Both the position numbers and the translations under genes were made by a program. This document shows, piece after piece, positions 42,573 through 54,926 of a DNA stretch of 64,000 nt. The notes below the pieces were generated by a model. It was given only the letters and a program-made list of their open reading frames with translations, was not told where the DNA came from and made no database searches. The DNA comes from Tillus elongatus. Taxonomy: Eukaryota > Arthropoda > Insecta > Coleoptera > Cleridae. The first letter of the stretch is position 1, and every line of letters begins with the position of its first letter. The stretch is taken from NCBI GenBank assembly GCA_964006375.1, contig OZ023269.1, positions 65,584,529 through 65,648,528 of the forward strand, written 5' to 3'.

Positions 42573-44078
42573 GTGTTCAAGTTACTTTTGGGTATATGTG
42601 TTCTTTGTCTAAGTGCCTCCTGTGGAGAGGAGGTAAGTGAAACAGACACACAAGTGGCCAGCGATTATCTCATCAAATATGGTTTTTTAAGCATCGATAC
42701 CATTAACAATGGGCGGCCAACGATGTTACAGAATACACGAGCTTTCACGGATGCCTTAAACACGTTTCAAACGTTTTTCAAGCTACCCGAAAGTAACAAT
42801 CTGACTAGTGCAGACATCAACCTGATGAAGCGGAAACGATGCGGTGAAGAAGATTTTTCCCAGAGTGTCTTATTAACAGCACAGCCTAAATGGAAAAAGA
42901 AAACATTGAAATGGTACATACATCATTTAGATCTGACGGTTATCGTGCTAACACAATAAGCATTCAAACAGTGGGAGCAGCATGTTGATTTGAATTTTGT
43001 CAGAACAAAAAGCTATGCGGATGCCAACATAGCGATAAGTTTTTGTAACAACCAACATTGTTACTTGATAAGCGGGCAACCGTGTAGATATCCAATTGGT
43101 GGTGATGTTTTAGGGCACTCTTATTTTCCAAATGATAACAACACACCCGTTGAGATCCACATAAGCAATAATGTCACATGGAACTTTCGACCGCACTCAT
43201 CGGATGACTCATACTATTTAGTTATTCTACACGAGCTGGGACACAGTTTAGGACTCAAACACTCCTTCGACCAAAACTCTCTTATGTATCCGTATGCTGG
43301 ATCCGGCATATCTGCTGAAGATATTCAACGAATTCAAGAGTTGTATCGGGAAGGCTCTACAACAACAAAAACAACACAGACTACACCAAAGACAGCTGAG
43401 ACTACACCATTGACCTCAAAGACTACCACAAGACTGATGATGATGAAACCAAAGACGGCCACAGCAAAACCTAAAACAACCAAATCAAGTATGGACCTGT
43501 GTAATTATATAGACAAGATCAGACCTCTGGTTATTATTAACCACAACATGTATCTGTTTTATAAGAAATGGGTGTGGGTCGACCCATTGGACAATATCCC
43601 TATCAAGAGGCAAAACTTGTGACAACTTGGCTACCACATTTGAAAATTTTTAAAGAAGTTAAACATATATCAGCGATCTAGTGGAGAAGTTGTCATGTTT
43701 CCCAGCATACAGCCCAAACACGTTGGCATATTCAGTAATCTCACATACCTAAAGACGTTGCAGTTCGACCGGATAGGTGCAATGGTAAACACATATACAG
43801 GAAAAACCGTTATATTTCATTCGAATACCATGTATGAAATCATTGGTGAGACTGGATCCATTTTCTATAGACGAGAAGCAGGTTATATAAACACCTTTTT
43901 TCCCGAATTCCCAGCCAAGATTGATGGAGCGTTCCGTTACACAAACGGCCATTTGTACCTGTTTAGAACAAATAAATATTACGAATTTGATGAGTTTACC
44001 AATCAGATAGTTACAATAGGTCATAAAGATTTATCTATATTTGGTATTCAGTGCCCTACCCGCAGTCTATATGGATAA
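42573..44078 (+). pseudogene. Matrix metalloproteinase relic (propeptide, catalytic, hemopexin)
   Basis: Secreted zinc endopeptidase of the matrixin family. In order: a hydrophobic signal peptide (KLLLGICVLCLSASC), a peptidoglycan-binding-like propeptide, a cysteine switch (KRKRCGEED, residue ~90), the catalytic domain with HELGHSLGLKH (codons from 43230; three zinc histidines and Glu) and Met-turn SLMYP, a Thr/Lys-rich hinge (43350-43480), and hemopexin repeats starting DLCNYIDKIRP. Defects: the expected start codon is GTG at 42573, a TAA at 42957-42959 splits propeptide from catalytic domain in the same frame, and two frame changes near 43600 and 43675 damage the first hemopexin blades. No introns are visible although animal MMP genes usually have them. 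Could be a retained relic or a member of an intronless subfamily. Confidence 0.82.
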
Positions 44079-44263
44079 CTCAGCCTGCTATTACAGAAGA
44101 TTATCAGGTATACAAAGGACAACGACGACCAGCAACCATCAAATGTTGAAGACTATGATGATGATTATATAGTGTAACATATTCAAAAATATTATCTGGG
44201 TTTGTTTAACAAACCAAACCAAACCAAGCAGCTGACACACAGATTAACATATTAATGTATGAA

Positions 44264-44269
44264 AATAAA
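44264..44269 (+). terminator. Poly(A) signal AATAAA after MMP relic
   Basis: AATAAA ~190 bases beyond the last hemopexin codon, in the right place for cleavage shortly after. Confidence 0.5.
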
Positions 44270-44295
44270 AAATATTTACCGACTGTGTGTATTGT

Positions 44296-44560
44296 CATTC
44301 CCTACCTGCATGACCAACTTGTAAGAGTGAAACTGTAACAAGTGAAAGGTATCAGGTTGCGAGTGACCTCGGTTTTTGTTTGAGGCTGTCTACAGTCGTT
44401 ATTTCCTATCGGACACCTACTTTCAGAGTTAAACCGCGACAAGTGGACGCCTGCGTGACCTCGTTTCTTACCGGTGACCTACTTTCAAAGTTGTTAGACT
44501 GTGACAAGTGATAGGTATCATGTTCCATTACGCAACCTCGTTTCTGTTTGAGTTTGTTGA
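44296..44560. repeat. Degenerate short tandem repeats
   Basis: Phrases of the type GTGACAAGTG-TAGGTATCA-GTT and GACCTCG-TTTCTG/TTTTTG-TTTGAG recur about three times. Too diverged to set unit borders. Confidence 0.5.
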
Positions 44561-44676
44561 AAAGGCCCCCTCTAACATCGAGAATCATTCCTATTTTACA
44601 TAAGATTCCATGTATTTTAGCCAAATATACATCTTTTGACACTGTTTTCCATAAGAAACAACGTATTTGACAAATA

Positions 44677-44815
44677 CATCCAGATACACATAGTTGGAAA
44701 ACCAATATTTGTGACAGCGATGCCATATTTGAAATATTGTTGTTATTCCAACTGTATGGATGGTAAGCTAACTGTGACCATATCTACGTACAACCCACAC
44801 ACCCTAGCTAGTTAC
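44677..44815. repeat. Left arm of perfect 139-base inverted repeat
   Basis: From CATCCAGATACACATAG to CCCTAGCTAGTTAC. Exactly complementary to 44907-45045 over all 139 bases by direct reading; spacer 91 bases. Confidence 0.95.
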
Positions 44816-44906
44816 AAATAGTATTTGTACACACACACACTTTTCAAACCTTTGTGCCATCCATGACCGGATCGTAATTTGTGGCATCTTCCATTCTACG
44901 CATGCA

Positions 44907-45045
44907 GTAACTAGCTAGGGTGTGTGGGTTGTACGTAGATATGGTCACAGTTAGCTTACCATCCATACAGTTGGAATAACAACAATATTTCAAATATGGC
45001 ATCGCTGTCACAAATATTGGTTTTCCAACTATGTGTATCTGGATG
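44907..45045. repeat. Right arm of perfect 139-base inverted repeat
   Basis: From GTAACTAGCTAGGG to GTGTATCTGGATG; the mirror of 44677-44815. Transcription across the pair would give a long perfect hairpin. Confidence 0.95.
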
Positions 45046-45278
45046 CCATAAATATGAGGATTTTGGTAATGTGTGAAACTAAGATGCCATAACTTAGAAT
45101 GCGACTTTGACAAATTACAAGCTCCGTCGCAAAAGCTAATGAAAATTGTTACTAACTAGGTAAAATGTATTTTGTTACATTTAAATCATTCTTGCACTTT
45201 CGTGTCCATTTTTTGTTTGGTAATATACTTACTCTATCTTAAATCCTTATCTTAATTAGGCGGCGATCAGTTTAGCTT

Positions 45279-45731
45279 CAAGCCGGGACACATCGTGCCA
45301 CTCAGGTCTTTTCCCCTTTTCGAGCCATTCTCTAATATTTTTCAAGTCTGGATCTGTCTTCTATGTGTCTCTGATGTATTCAAGATTTACGTCTAGATCG
45401 GTGTTATTCTCCTGTTCCGTCACCAGTTGTTTGATCTGATGAGTTACTTTGTCGATCTCTTTGTTCTCTTGTCTCTCGCAAAATTTACATTCATGCACTG
45501 AACATGGTCTTCTTGACAGGCTGTCTGCATTGGCGTGACTTCTTCCTCTTCGATGTTCAATCCGGAAGTCGTAGGTCTGCAGTTTCTCTATCCATCGTGC
45601 TTTCTGTCCTTCGGGATTTCTAAAGTTCAGAAGCCATTGCAGAGCAGAGTGATCCGACCTCACGCGGAATGTTCTTCCGTACAGGAAGCTGTGGAAATGT
45701 TCGATGGATCTTACAACTGCCAGCAGTTCTT
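45279..45731 (-). pseudogene. Gypsy G fragment: RNase H end and integrase start (first tandem piece)
   Basis: Minus-strand RNase H C-terminus (SDHSALQWLLNFRNP, RRGRSHANADSLSRRPC) up to the TAG at complement of 45361-45363, then a few integrase residues. Identical in structure to 48950-49402 and to 60350-60806. At 45731/45732 it is joined to the non-G sequence TAATAACTAAAAATAG, the same join as at 49402/49403. Confidence 0.88.
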
Positions 45732-47698
<1,967 letters not shown>

Positions 47699-47710
47699 CT
47701 GCCCCCCTCC

Positions 47711-49402
47711 TTAAGACTGTTCGTCCCGAACAGTATTTACCGGCCACCAACTTGGGGATTCGTTGCCCCGATAGGGGCTCAACCTCTCTATGTGAACAAC
47801 TTTGGGTTTAGTTCTCGGAGACAGCTGGATTCTGTAGACTAGGTTAATTTTTTTAGTCACCAAGTATGGCCCTTCCCATGGTTTCTGAAGTTTGGGACTG
47901 AGGCCCTTTCTCCTTGTTGGTTGGTACAGCCACACTGCATCACCTTCCTTGAATGTATGGGGTGTTGCTCTGCGATCCAAGCGCATCTTCATCCGGTCAC
48001 TGCTTAAGAGGAGCCTATCTCTGACGCATCTGTGTATAGTGCGCAGTTTTCCTTCTAGGTCGGCGACATACTCAGGTAACGTAGCTAGGTCCGCTATGTC
48101 CTCGTTCGGTGGTGGTCTCGTCATGTCGATTGGTAACCGCATCTCTCTGCCGGTCAACATCATGGATGGAGTGTAGCCGGTAGATTCATGCTGAGAGCTT
48201 CTGTAAGCTAGGAGGAACAGAGGTATCAGCTTGTCCCAGGTTCTCTGATTCTCGTCGACAAACATAGCAAGATACTGATTGATGGTCCTGTTATGCCGTT
48301 CTACCATGCCGTCTGATTGAGGGTGGAGTGGCGTTGTTCTTGTTTTCTTTATGCCTAGCAAGTCCATTAGGCTCTTCCAGACCTCTAATTCGAAATTCCG
48401 GCCCTGGTCGGTGTGAATCTCCAATGGTACGCCATGTCGCGATATGACATTTGCCAACAGGGCTTCTGCTACAGTCGTTGCCTCTTGGTTGGGGATCGGC
48501 GCAACTTCAGGCCATTTCGAGAAGTAGTCCATCGCCACCATTATGTATCTGTTCCCAGACTCTGTGATTGGAAAAGGTCCTGCGATGTCTACGGCAACTC
48601 TTTCCCACGGTGTACCTGAGATGTACTGCATAATTTTTCCTCTGGATCGGGTCTTTGGTCCTTTCTTTGAAGCACACGGGTCACACCGTTTGCACCATTC
48701 TTCCACGCTTCTTCGGCAATTTATCCTTTTAGAAGCGGTCCCTGACTCTGGCGAGACTCCTGTTGACCCCAAAGTGGCCTCCACTCCTACTATTGTGTAA
48801 CTCATGAAGAACATTGTCTATGCACTCACTTGGCACAACAGTCTGGTATATACAGTCTCTACCATCGACAGTTTCCCATTTTCGAGTGATCAAGTCATTC
48901 TTTAGGCACAAGGAGTCCCACTGTAGCCAGTAGCCTTTAACCTCTGCCCCAAGCCGGGACACATCGTGCCACTCAGGTCTTTTCCCCTTTTCGAGCCATT
49001 CTCTAATATTTTTCAAGTCTGGATCTGTCTTCTATGTGTCTCTGATGTATTCAAGATTTACGTCTAGATCGGTGTTATTCTCCTGTTCCGTCACCAGTTG
49101 TTTGATCTGATGAGTTACTTTGTCGATCTCTTTGTTCTCTTGTCTCTCGCAAAATTTACATTCATGCACTGAACATGGTCTTCTTGACAGGCTGTCTGCA
49201 TTGGCGTGACTTCTTCCTCTTCGATGTTCAATCCGGAAGTCGTAGGTCTGCAGTTTCTCTATCCATCGTGCTTTCTGTCCTTCGGGATTTCTAAAGTTCA
49301 GAAGCCATTGCAGAGCAGAGTGATCCGACTTCACGCGGAATGTTCTTCCGTACAGGAAGCTGTGGAAATGTTCGATGGATCTTACAACTGCCAGCAGTTC
49401 TT
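47711..49402 (-). pseudogene. Gypsy G integrase and RNase H end (tandem piece)
   Basis: Minus-strand integrase with a GPY/F-like end: zinc-finger CKRCDPCASK, core VDIAGPFPITESGNRYIMV, EIHTDQGRNFE, and HPQSDGMVERHNR (D, D, E). A one-base change near 48727-48735 (CCTTTTAG against CCAATAG in the copy at 60131) splits it into two frames. Upstream a TAG (complement of 49032-49034) separates it from the RNase H end, which stops at the join to block B at 49402. Confidence 0.88.
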
Positions 49403-50505
49403 AATAACTAAAAATAGTAAAACATCTGGATAATAAAATTGAAAGTGTTAAAATATATGACAGTATATAAATATGATCAGCCAAAAACTAATTCAGACTA
49501 ATCATTAAGATGGCAGTATCTGCGTTACTATGCGCTTTCTGTAAATAATTTAACTGAAATTCCTCTAATTTTCTGTTGCACTATTACGTCATGGAAAGCA
49601 CAAGAGTCGCAATACCCTGATATAATGACGTACATTTATTCGTTTGGTCTTCTAATTCGCTTAGCAAAAATAGTTTTCCAAGTAACTGTCTTTCCTAACC
49701 TCGTTTAGCATTATCTTTACTGCTCCTCAGTTAATACTATGCCATGGAGGGTCAGTTTTTTATTTTTATCTACTAATTGTTTTCTATTATGTTTACACTG
49801 GTTCCGTGGTCTCAGTTTACCGATGATTCATCTATTATACTATAAACAAATCATTACACCTCTAAAGTATTTTTTAAGTATAAGTGAAATTTTTTTTTTC
49901 AGCAAAATGTTCCATCTTACATTTTAGTGATACTATTTACTTTGTATGTCTTACAAAACATAATAGTAAAAACAAAAGGAAACAAAGTACTGCGGTTAGG
50001 TGGTCAGATGGCAGGTTCTATGAAACAACGGTATTAACTATGTCTAAAGAAAGAAGTATGGACATCAATCTAAGCAGAAGAACTCCAAGAAACTATCCTG
50101 GAAGTTTACCTGGGCCCTCCCCTTCCTGGGTAGGGATATTTAACGTGCTCAACGTCGCATGGTACACAGGACTGACCACTTAACCGCACCTCCAAAGGGC
50201 GAAACGTGCAGACATTCAACTAGCTCAAACACAATGTCACAACCTCGATCGATCTTAATTTACAGTATGTTGGTTTGAAAAATAGTTTGACGCTTCTGCT
50301 GGGAATCGAAGCCAGGAACTTTGGGTCCAGAGGCACACGTCCTTACCACTGGACCATCGATACTGCTAAGCCAAATCTTTGACTACCCATACCATGGTTT
50401 AAAAGTCTTCAGAGTGCGGCTTCTGCGTCACGGTTATAAGCGAAAACATTAACCTTAATAAGAATCCAAAAAAAAAAATAGCAACATAAAAAATCGATTA
50501 TGTGC

Positions 50506-50506
<1 letters not shown>
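49403..50506. repeat. 1.1 kb non-Gypsy block, second copy
   Basis: Near-identical to 45732-46834; visible substitutions include those near 49506-49520 and in the 50409 region. Contains the second tRNA-like minus-strand segment (50296-50362). Confidence 0.88.
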
Positions 50507-50592
<86 letters not shown>

Positions 50593-50595
50593 TAT

Positions 50596-50685
<90 letters not shown>
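50507..50685. repeat. TA array with TGTA/CATA interruptions, abutting G LTR
   Basis: Longer than its partner at 46835, with irregular TGTATA/CATATACATG units near 50571-50605. Confidence 0.97.
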
Positions 50686-50690
<5 letters not shown>

Positions 50691-50951
50691 CGTTTTCTCC
50701 GGGTTCTGGATAAGTGAGACTTTAAATTTTAACAAAACTTTATTTACTCCCTAAATATGGATACAATAAAAGTTGTAGAATCTCTCTCACAAAACACTTA
50801 GTTTATCTGGCCTTACAATCACTAATTTGTACAAAAGTCACTAATACACTGAAACTACAGTCGCTACTCTATAACACTTCACACTAGTTACTGCTTCTTC
50901 GAGTCAGTTCAACATTATCTAACTGAACTGTCTGGCTGGCTTGCTTTCGCG
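50686..50951 (-). repeat. Gypsy G LTR, distal part (split by errantivirus)
   Basis: Matches 46964-47229 of the intact LTR and continues at 58631. Ends with CGCG (50948-50951), one half of the target duplication. Confidence 0.9.
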
Positions 50952-51352
50952 AGATAAATAGAGCCACAACAACAGGCTATTGTGCAACAATGTATCCTGG
51001 CCTCCTTAGAAACCGCAGTGTCATCATAATAGTGAAGTGGCGCCTGTAGGAATGCAGGCGTAAAACCAGCAAGTGCGAACGGAATATCTCCGGTGACAGT
51101 CAGCATTAGCAGATCCAGGTCACCTCCAGAGACAATAGTGCCACGCCTGGAGGGGAAGACTATAAATAGGATAAGCACCGAGATAGGAGTGTTCATTGCT
51201 TGTTTCCTAGTTAGTCTGGCACATGGCGTGTCAAGTATTTTAATATCACTTATATATATATTTTTTGTCTCATTATTGTATTAAGTAATCATTGTGTTTA
51301 AGTAATAATAAATTGTTTAAAAAAGTTAATTGTCTTAACGCTAAAGTTAAGT
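50952..51352 (+). repeat. 5' LTR of errantivirus-like element
   Basis: AGATAAATAGAGCC ... CTAAAGTTAAGT. TATAAATA at 51161-51168 and AATAAA at 51307-51312 are the likely promoter TATA box and poly(A) signal. No difference from 58230-58630 was found. Confidence 0.95.
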
Positions 51353-51363
51353 GGCGCAGTCGT
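51352..51363 (+). promoter_or_regulatory. Primer-binding site
   Basis: TGGCGCAGTCG directly at the 5' LTR end. From memory, 17.6 and 297 use tRNA-Ser with a TGGCGCAGTCGG-type site, so tRNA-Ser is the likely primer here. Confidence 0.75.
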
Positions 51364-51465
51364 TAGTATTGGTTAAGAAACCGAAAGAATATCGATTTCT
51401 AAGCGTATCGACGCCCAATAACCAATTAGAACCAAGTTACGCAGAAGTCATAGCCAAGCAGCCAA

Positions 51466-51497
51466 ATGGGAGCAGAAACCATCATAGTATTGTAAGT
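51466..51497 (+). promoter_or_regulatory. Leader ATG, nine-codon uORF and splice donor
   Basis: An ATG at 51466-51468 opens a nine-codon frame that ends in TAA at 51493-51495. The stop lies within the consensus donor GTAAGT (51492-51497). In unspliced RNA the ATG gives a tiny uORF ahead of gag; after splicing to the acceptor at 56470-56471 the same ATG is in frame with env. Inference from sequence only. Confidence 0.6.
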
Positions 51498-51570
51498 TGT
51501 TTACTGCTATCCAATTTCACATTTTCCTGCCATATTTTTCAATTGTATGTGTGTGTATTGATATAATTAT

Positions 51571-52848
51571 ATGTCAGACTCAGAAGACGAGTCACAAAGC
51601 TTAGGGAATATTGAGTACAGATTGAGATCGATAAGTATAAGCGATAATATCGCAACAGTAACTAATTCAAATAGTAGTAATAGTAGTAGCAACATGACTG
51701 ACCAGTTCAAAGAATTTTTCTTAAAAGCTATTCCCGAATTTGACGGGAAACCAGCTAATGTAGGTAATTTTTTAAAGTCATGCGACCTCGTAATGAACCA
51801 ATTTTATATGCCAAACGAGAATTTATATATGAATCATTTCTTATTAAATTACATTCAAACAAAACTAACGGGAACAGCGAGGCTTATAATTAACACTAAG
51901 ATAATAAACACATGGACCGACTTGAGAAGCGCTATTGTGGATAATTTTTGCGATCAGCGCGATTCTAGTAGCCTACTAGCAGAACTATTCACCTTGAAAC
52001 AAAGGAATGCGGAAGATGCCCTTGCATTCGCTAACAGATGCAGGCATATCGAACAATTACTCATATCTAATCTAATAGCTAACGAACAGAACGAAGGCGT
52101 TAAAGTAATAAAAATGAACATTTACCAGGAACAAACATTAAAAGCATTTTTAGGCGGAATTAGGAACCCGTTAGGTCTAGCTCTTAGAAGTAGGTCACCA
52201 GGAAGCATAGAAGACGCCCTAAAGTTTGTATTCGCAGAAGAAAATTTCGATTATAGGGACAAAACAGTACAAAAAAATTTTAATCAGAATAGGTCAGACG
52301 GACAAAAATTCTTTCCAAGACAAAATAACGCACCGTTTAACAATGTGCAGTTTCAACGACCGTTTCAACCTAATTTCAGACCTTTTCAACAACACAATAA
52401 CCAACAACATAACCCAACAAACTTTCAACCTAATTTTGGACCATCTCAGCAACAAAATAGACCGCAATATAATCAAACGAATTTTCAAAATAGACAAAAT
52501 CCGCAATTTATGAATAGAACTAATTTTTCAAACAATTTTAGACGACAGAATTTTAATAACCCACAGGGACAAAACCCTATAATTAACAATAGGAACTATC
52601 ACGAGCCAATGGAAGTAGACAGCTCGAATACGAGGTTGTCACAAAGACGAGCAGCCCCATTACATAATACAGAGTTTAGCGATTACAACGTAACCAACGG
52701 GGGTTACGAATCAAATAGCATAGAATACGAAACAAACGATACAAATTACGCAAATTATGAGGCAAGCCAGGGAAATTCACCTGCTGACGAATACGATAAC
52801 CAACACGGAAATTTTCCCATCGCGAGCACCTCCCAACACGACACGTAG
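51571..52848 (+). CDS. gag: Errantivirus-like Gag, 425 aa
   Basis: Structural capsid precursor. ATG at 51571 ([10 protein letters not shown]). Residues ~40-220 have a capsid-like helical composition with [15 protein letters not shown] and a leucine-rich region; residues ~235-345 are Gln/Asn/Phe-rich with repeated Phe-Gln-Pro-Asn-Phe-type phrases and scattered Arg, presumably the nucleic-acid-binding part. There is no CCHC zinc knuckle, as in other 17.6-like Gag proteins. The frame is intact and ends at TAG 52846-52848, 33 bases after a slippery heptamer. Confidence 0.9.
   Translation: MSDSEDESQSLGNIEYRLRSISISDNIATVTNSNSSNSSSNMTDQFKEFFLKAIPEFDGKPANVGNFLKSCDLVMNQFYMPNENLYMNHFLLNYIQTKLTGTARLIINTKIINTWTDLRSAIVDNFCDQRDSSSLLAELFTLKQRNAEDALAFANRCRHIEQLLISNLIANEQNEGVKVIKMNIYQEQTLKAFLGGIRNPLGLALRSRSPGSIEDALKFVFAEENFDYRDKTVQKNFNQNRSDGQKFFPRQNNAPFNNVQFQRPFQPNFRPFQQHNNQQHNPTNFQPNFGPSQQQNRPQYNQTNFQNRQNPQFMNRTNFSNNFRRQNFNNPQGQNPIINNRNYHEPMEVDSSNTRLSQRRAAPLHNTEFSDYNVTNGGYESNSIEYETNDTNYANYEASQGNSPADEYDNQHGNFPIASTSQHDT
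52809..52815 (+). promoter_or_regulatory. Slippery heptamer for -1 frameshift (gag to pol)
   Basis: AAATTTT in the gag phase A-AAT-TTT, the X-XXY-YYZ arrangement. The -1 frame is open from here through the protease. A downstream stimulatory structure was not evaluated. Confidence 0.6.
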
Positions 52849-54926
52849 TCGATGTACTTAATATTAATGATTTAAATAGGTTACCATATATAGAAATTAA
52901 AGGAATTAGAGGAAAATTATTGATAGACAGCGGATCGTCGAAAAATTTATTAAACCCAATAATAGCCCATCAAGATTTCGCAAACAAAATAAGGACACAA
53001 CCATTCATTATTCGGACCCCGCACGGAACTTCGACGCACTCAGAACGCATAAATATCACCCTTAAATCAATTTCGAACAAGGCACAAGAATTCTGCCTTT
53101 TCGACTTTAACCCTTTATATTCAGGTCTCATTGGGATCCAATTCCTAAGGGACAATGAAGCCAGAATAGATTTTAAAAATGAAGTCATGCATCTAGGTAA
53201 GCAAATCATTAAAATTCAATACCCTCAATTAAACAATGTCGATCAACCGGCAAGAATAAAAGCCAAAGCAGATGGTTCACAAGACCCAGATACTACAGCC
53301 ACTGTAAACAGTATCATAACAAAAGAGTACTTCAATTGTAATGGAGAACTTGAACTCGTAAATTACATGTTAGCGCACAAGGACGAAGATTATGAAACAC
53401 CGCAGAACCTACAGACTAGCCGATTACGTAACCAATATAAGTATCACGTTACAGATGAACGTAAGCGCAGCTCAAGGACGCCTACTATAACACAAGATAA
53501 TGTTATATCGACAATTCAACCATATAATACGAATACTCGACATACAGGGAGCGAGCAAAAACAGATTAACTGCGAAAACATTATAATGGAACAAATAGAC
53601 GTAGATTATTTAAACGATGAGGAAAAACAGTTGTTATTTAATTTGTTATCAGAATATAAGGACATATTTTTAAACAAGGACGAACCATTGACGCACACAA
53701 ATGCTATAAAACATAGAATAAGGACCATTGACGACATACCAGTCCATTCTAAATTATATAGATATCCATACATACATAAACCGGAAGTAGATCGACAAAT
53801 AAATGACATGTTAAGGCAAAAAATAATCAGGAAAAGCCACAGCCCATACAGTTCACCCATTTGGGTCATATCAAAAAAACTAGACAAGTCAAATAAACAA
53901 AAATGGAGGATTGTAGTGGACTATAGGAAACTAAACGAGAAAACAATACCGGACAGACACCCAATTCCCAAAATAGATGAAATACTGGACAAAATTGGAC
54001 GAGCTCAATATTTCTCGACAATTGATTTGATTTCTGGATATCACCAAATTGAAATGGACCCCCGGGACATAGAAAAAACGGCGTTTACCACCGATACGGG
54101 ACACTGGGAGCACACTAGGATGCCGTTTGGGTTATCAGGGGCTCCAGCGACCTTTTCCAGGCTCATGCAGAACGTGTTAGAGGGTCTAATTGGCCAAACA
54201 TGCCTTGTATACATGGATGACGTCATAGTTTTCTCCACGTCATTACAAGAACACATAGAGAAACTAAAACTGGTATTCGAACGTTTCAGACAAAGCAACT
54301 TAAAGATCCAGCTAGACAAAAGTGATTTCCTAAAGAAGGAAGCCGAGTTTCTGGGACACGTTGTAAGCCCAGACGGGATCCGTCCGAATCCGAGGAAACT
54401 AGACGCAATAAGGAAATTTCCGATACCAAAAACCCAAAAAGAAATTAAATCATTTTTAGGACTAGTCGGATATTACAGAAAATTTATTGAAAATTTCGCA
54501 CACGTCACGAAACCACTAACCAAGTGTTTAAAAAAGAATTCTAAAATGGACGTTAATAACGAGGAATACATTGGTGCCTTTAACTCATGTAAAGACATTT
54601 TAATGAATTCACCCGTGCTTATACCACCCGATTTCTCTAAAGATTTTATACTAACAACCGACGCTTCAAACGTGGCGATAGCGGGCATATTAAGCCAAGG
54701 GGAACCCAATTCAGACCACCCGATAGCCTATGCCAGTCGTACCTTAAACGAAACCGAATCTAGGTATAGCACCATAGAGAAGGAATTGCTAGCCATCGTG
54801 TGGGCAACTAATTATTTCCGTCCATACTTATACGGACGCAAATTCACTATATATACGGACCATAAACCATTAAAATGGCTATTTTCGTTAAAACAACAAA
54901 TTCAAAATTACTCCGTAGGAGATTAA
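52816..54926 (+). CDS. pol: Errantivirus-like Pol, part 1: protease, RT, RNase H
   Basis: In the -1 frame relative to gag, no ATG needed. Protease with [12 protein letters not shown] (catalytic Asp-Ser-Gly, about 52914). [34 protein letters not shown] (motif A), [16 protein letters not shown] (motif B), YMDD (motif C, ~54211), [11 protein letters not shown]. RNase [31 protein letters not shown] and [10 protein letters not shown]. The frame ends at 54924-54926, beyond a one-base shift near 54890, just before the integrase region; upstream part is otherwise intact. Confidence 0.92.

Noticed and set aside
42840..42870. Tiny intron explaining the stop in the MMP frame
   Set aside because: Only ~20-base GT-AG intervals are available and the reading frame is the same on both sides of the stop, so a nonsense change is simpler.
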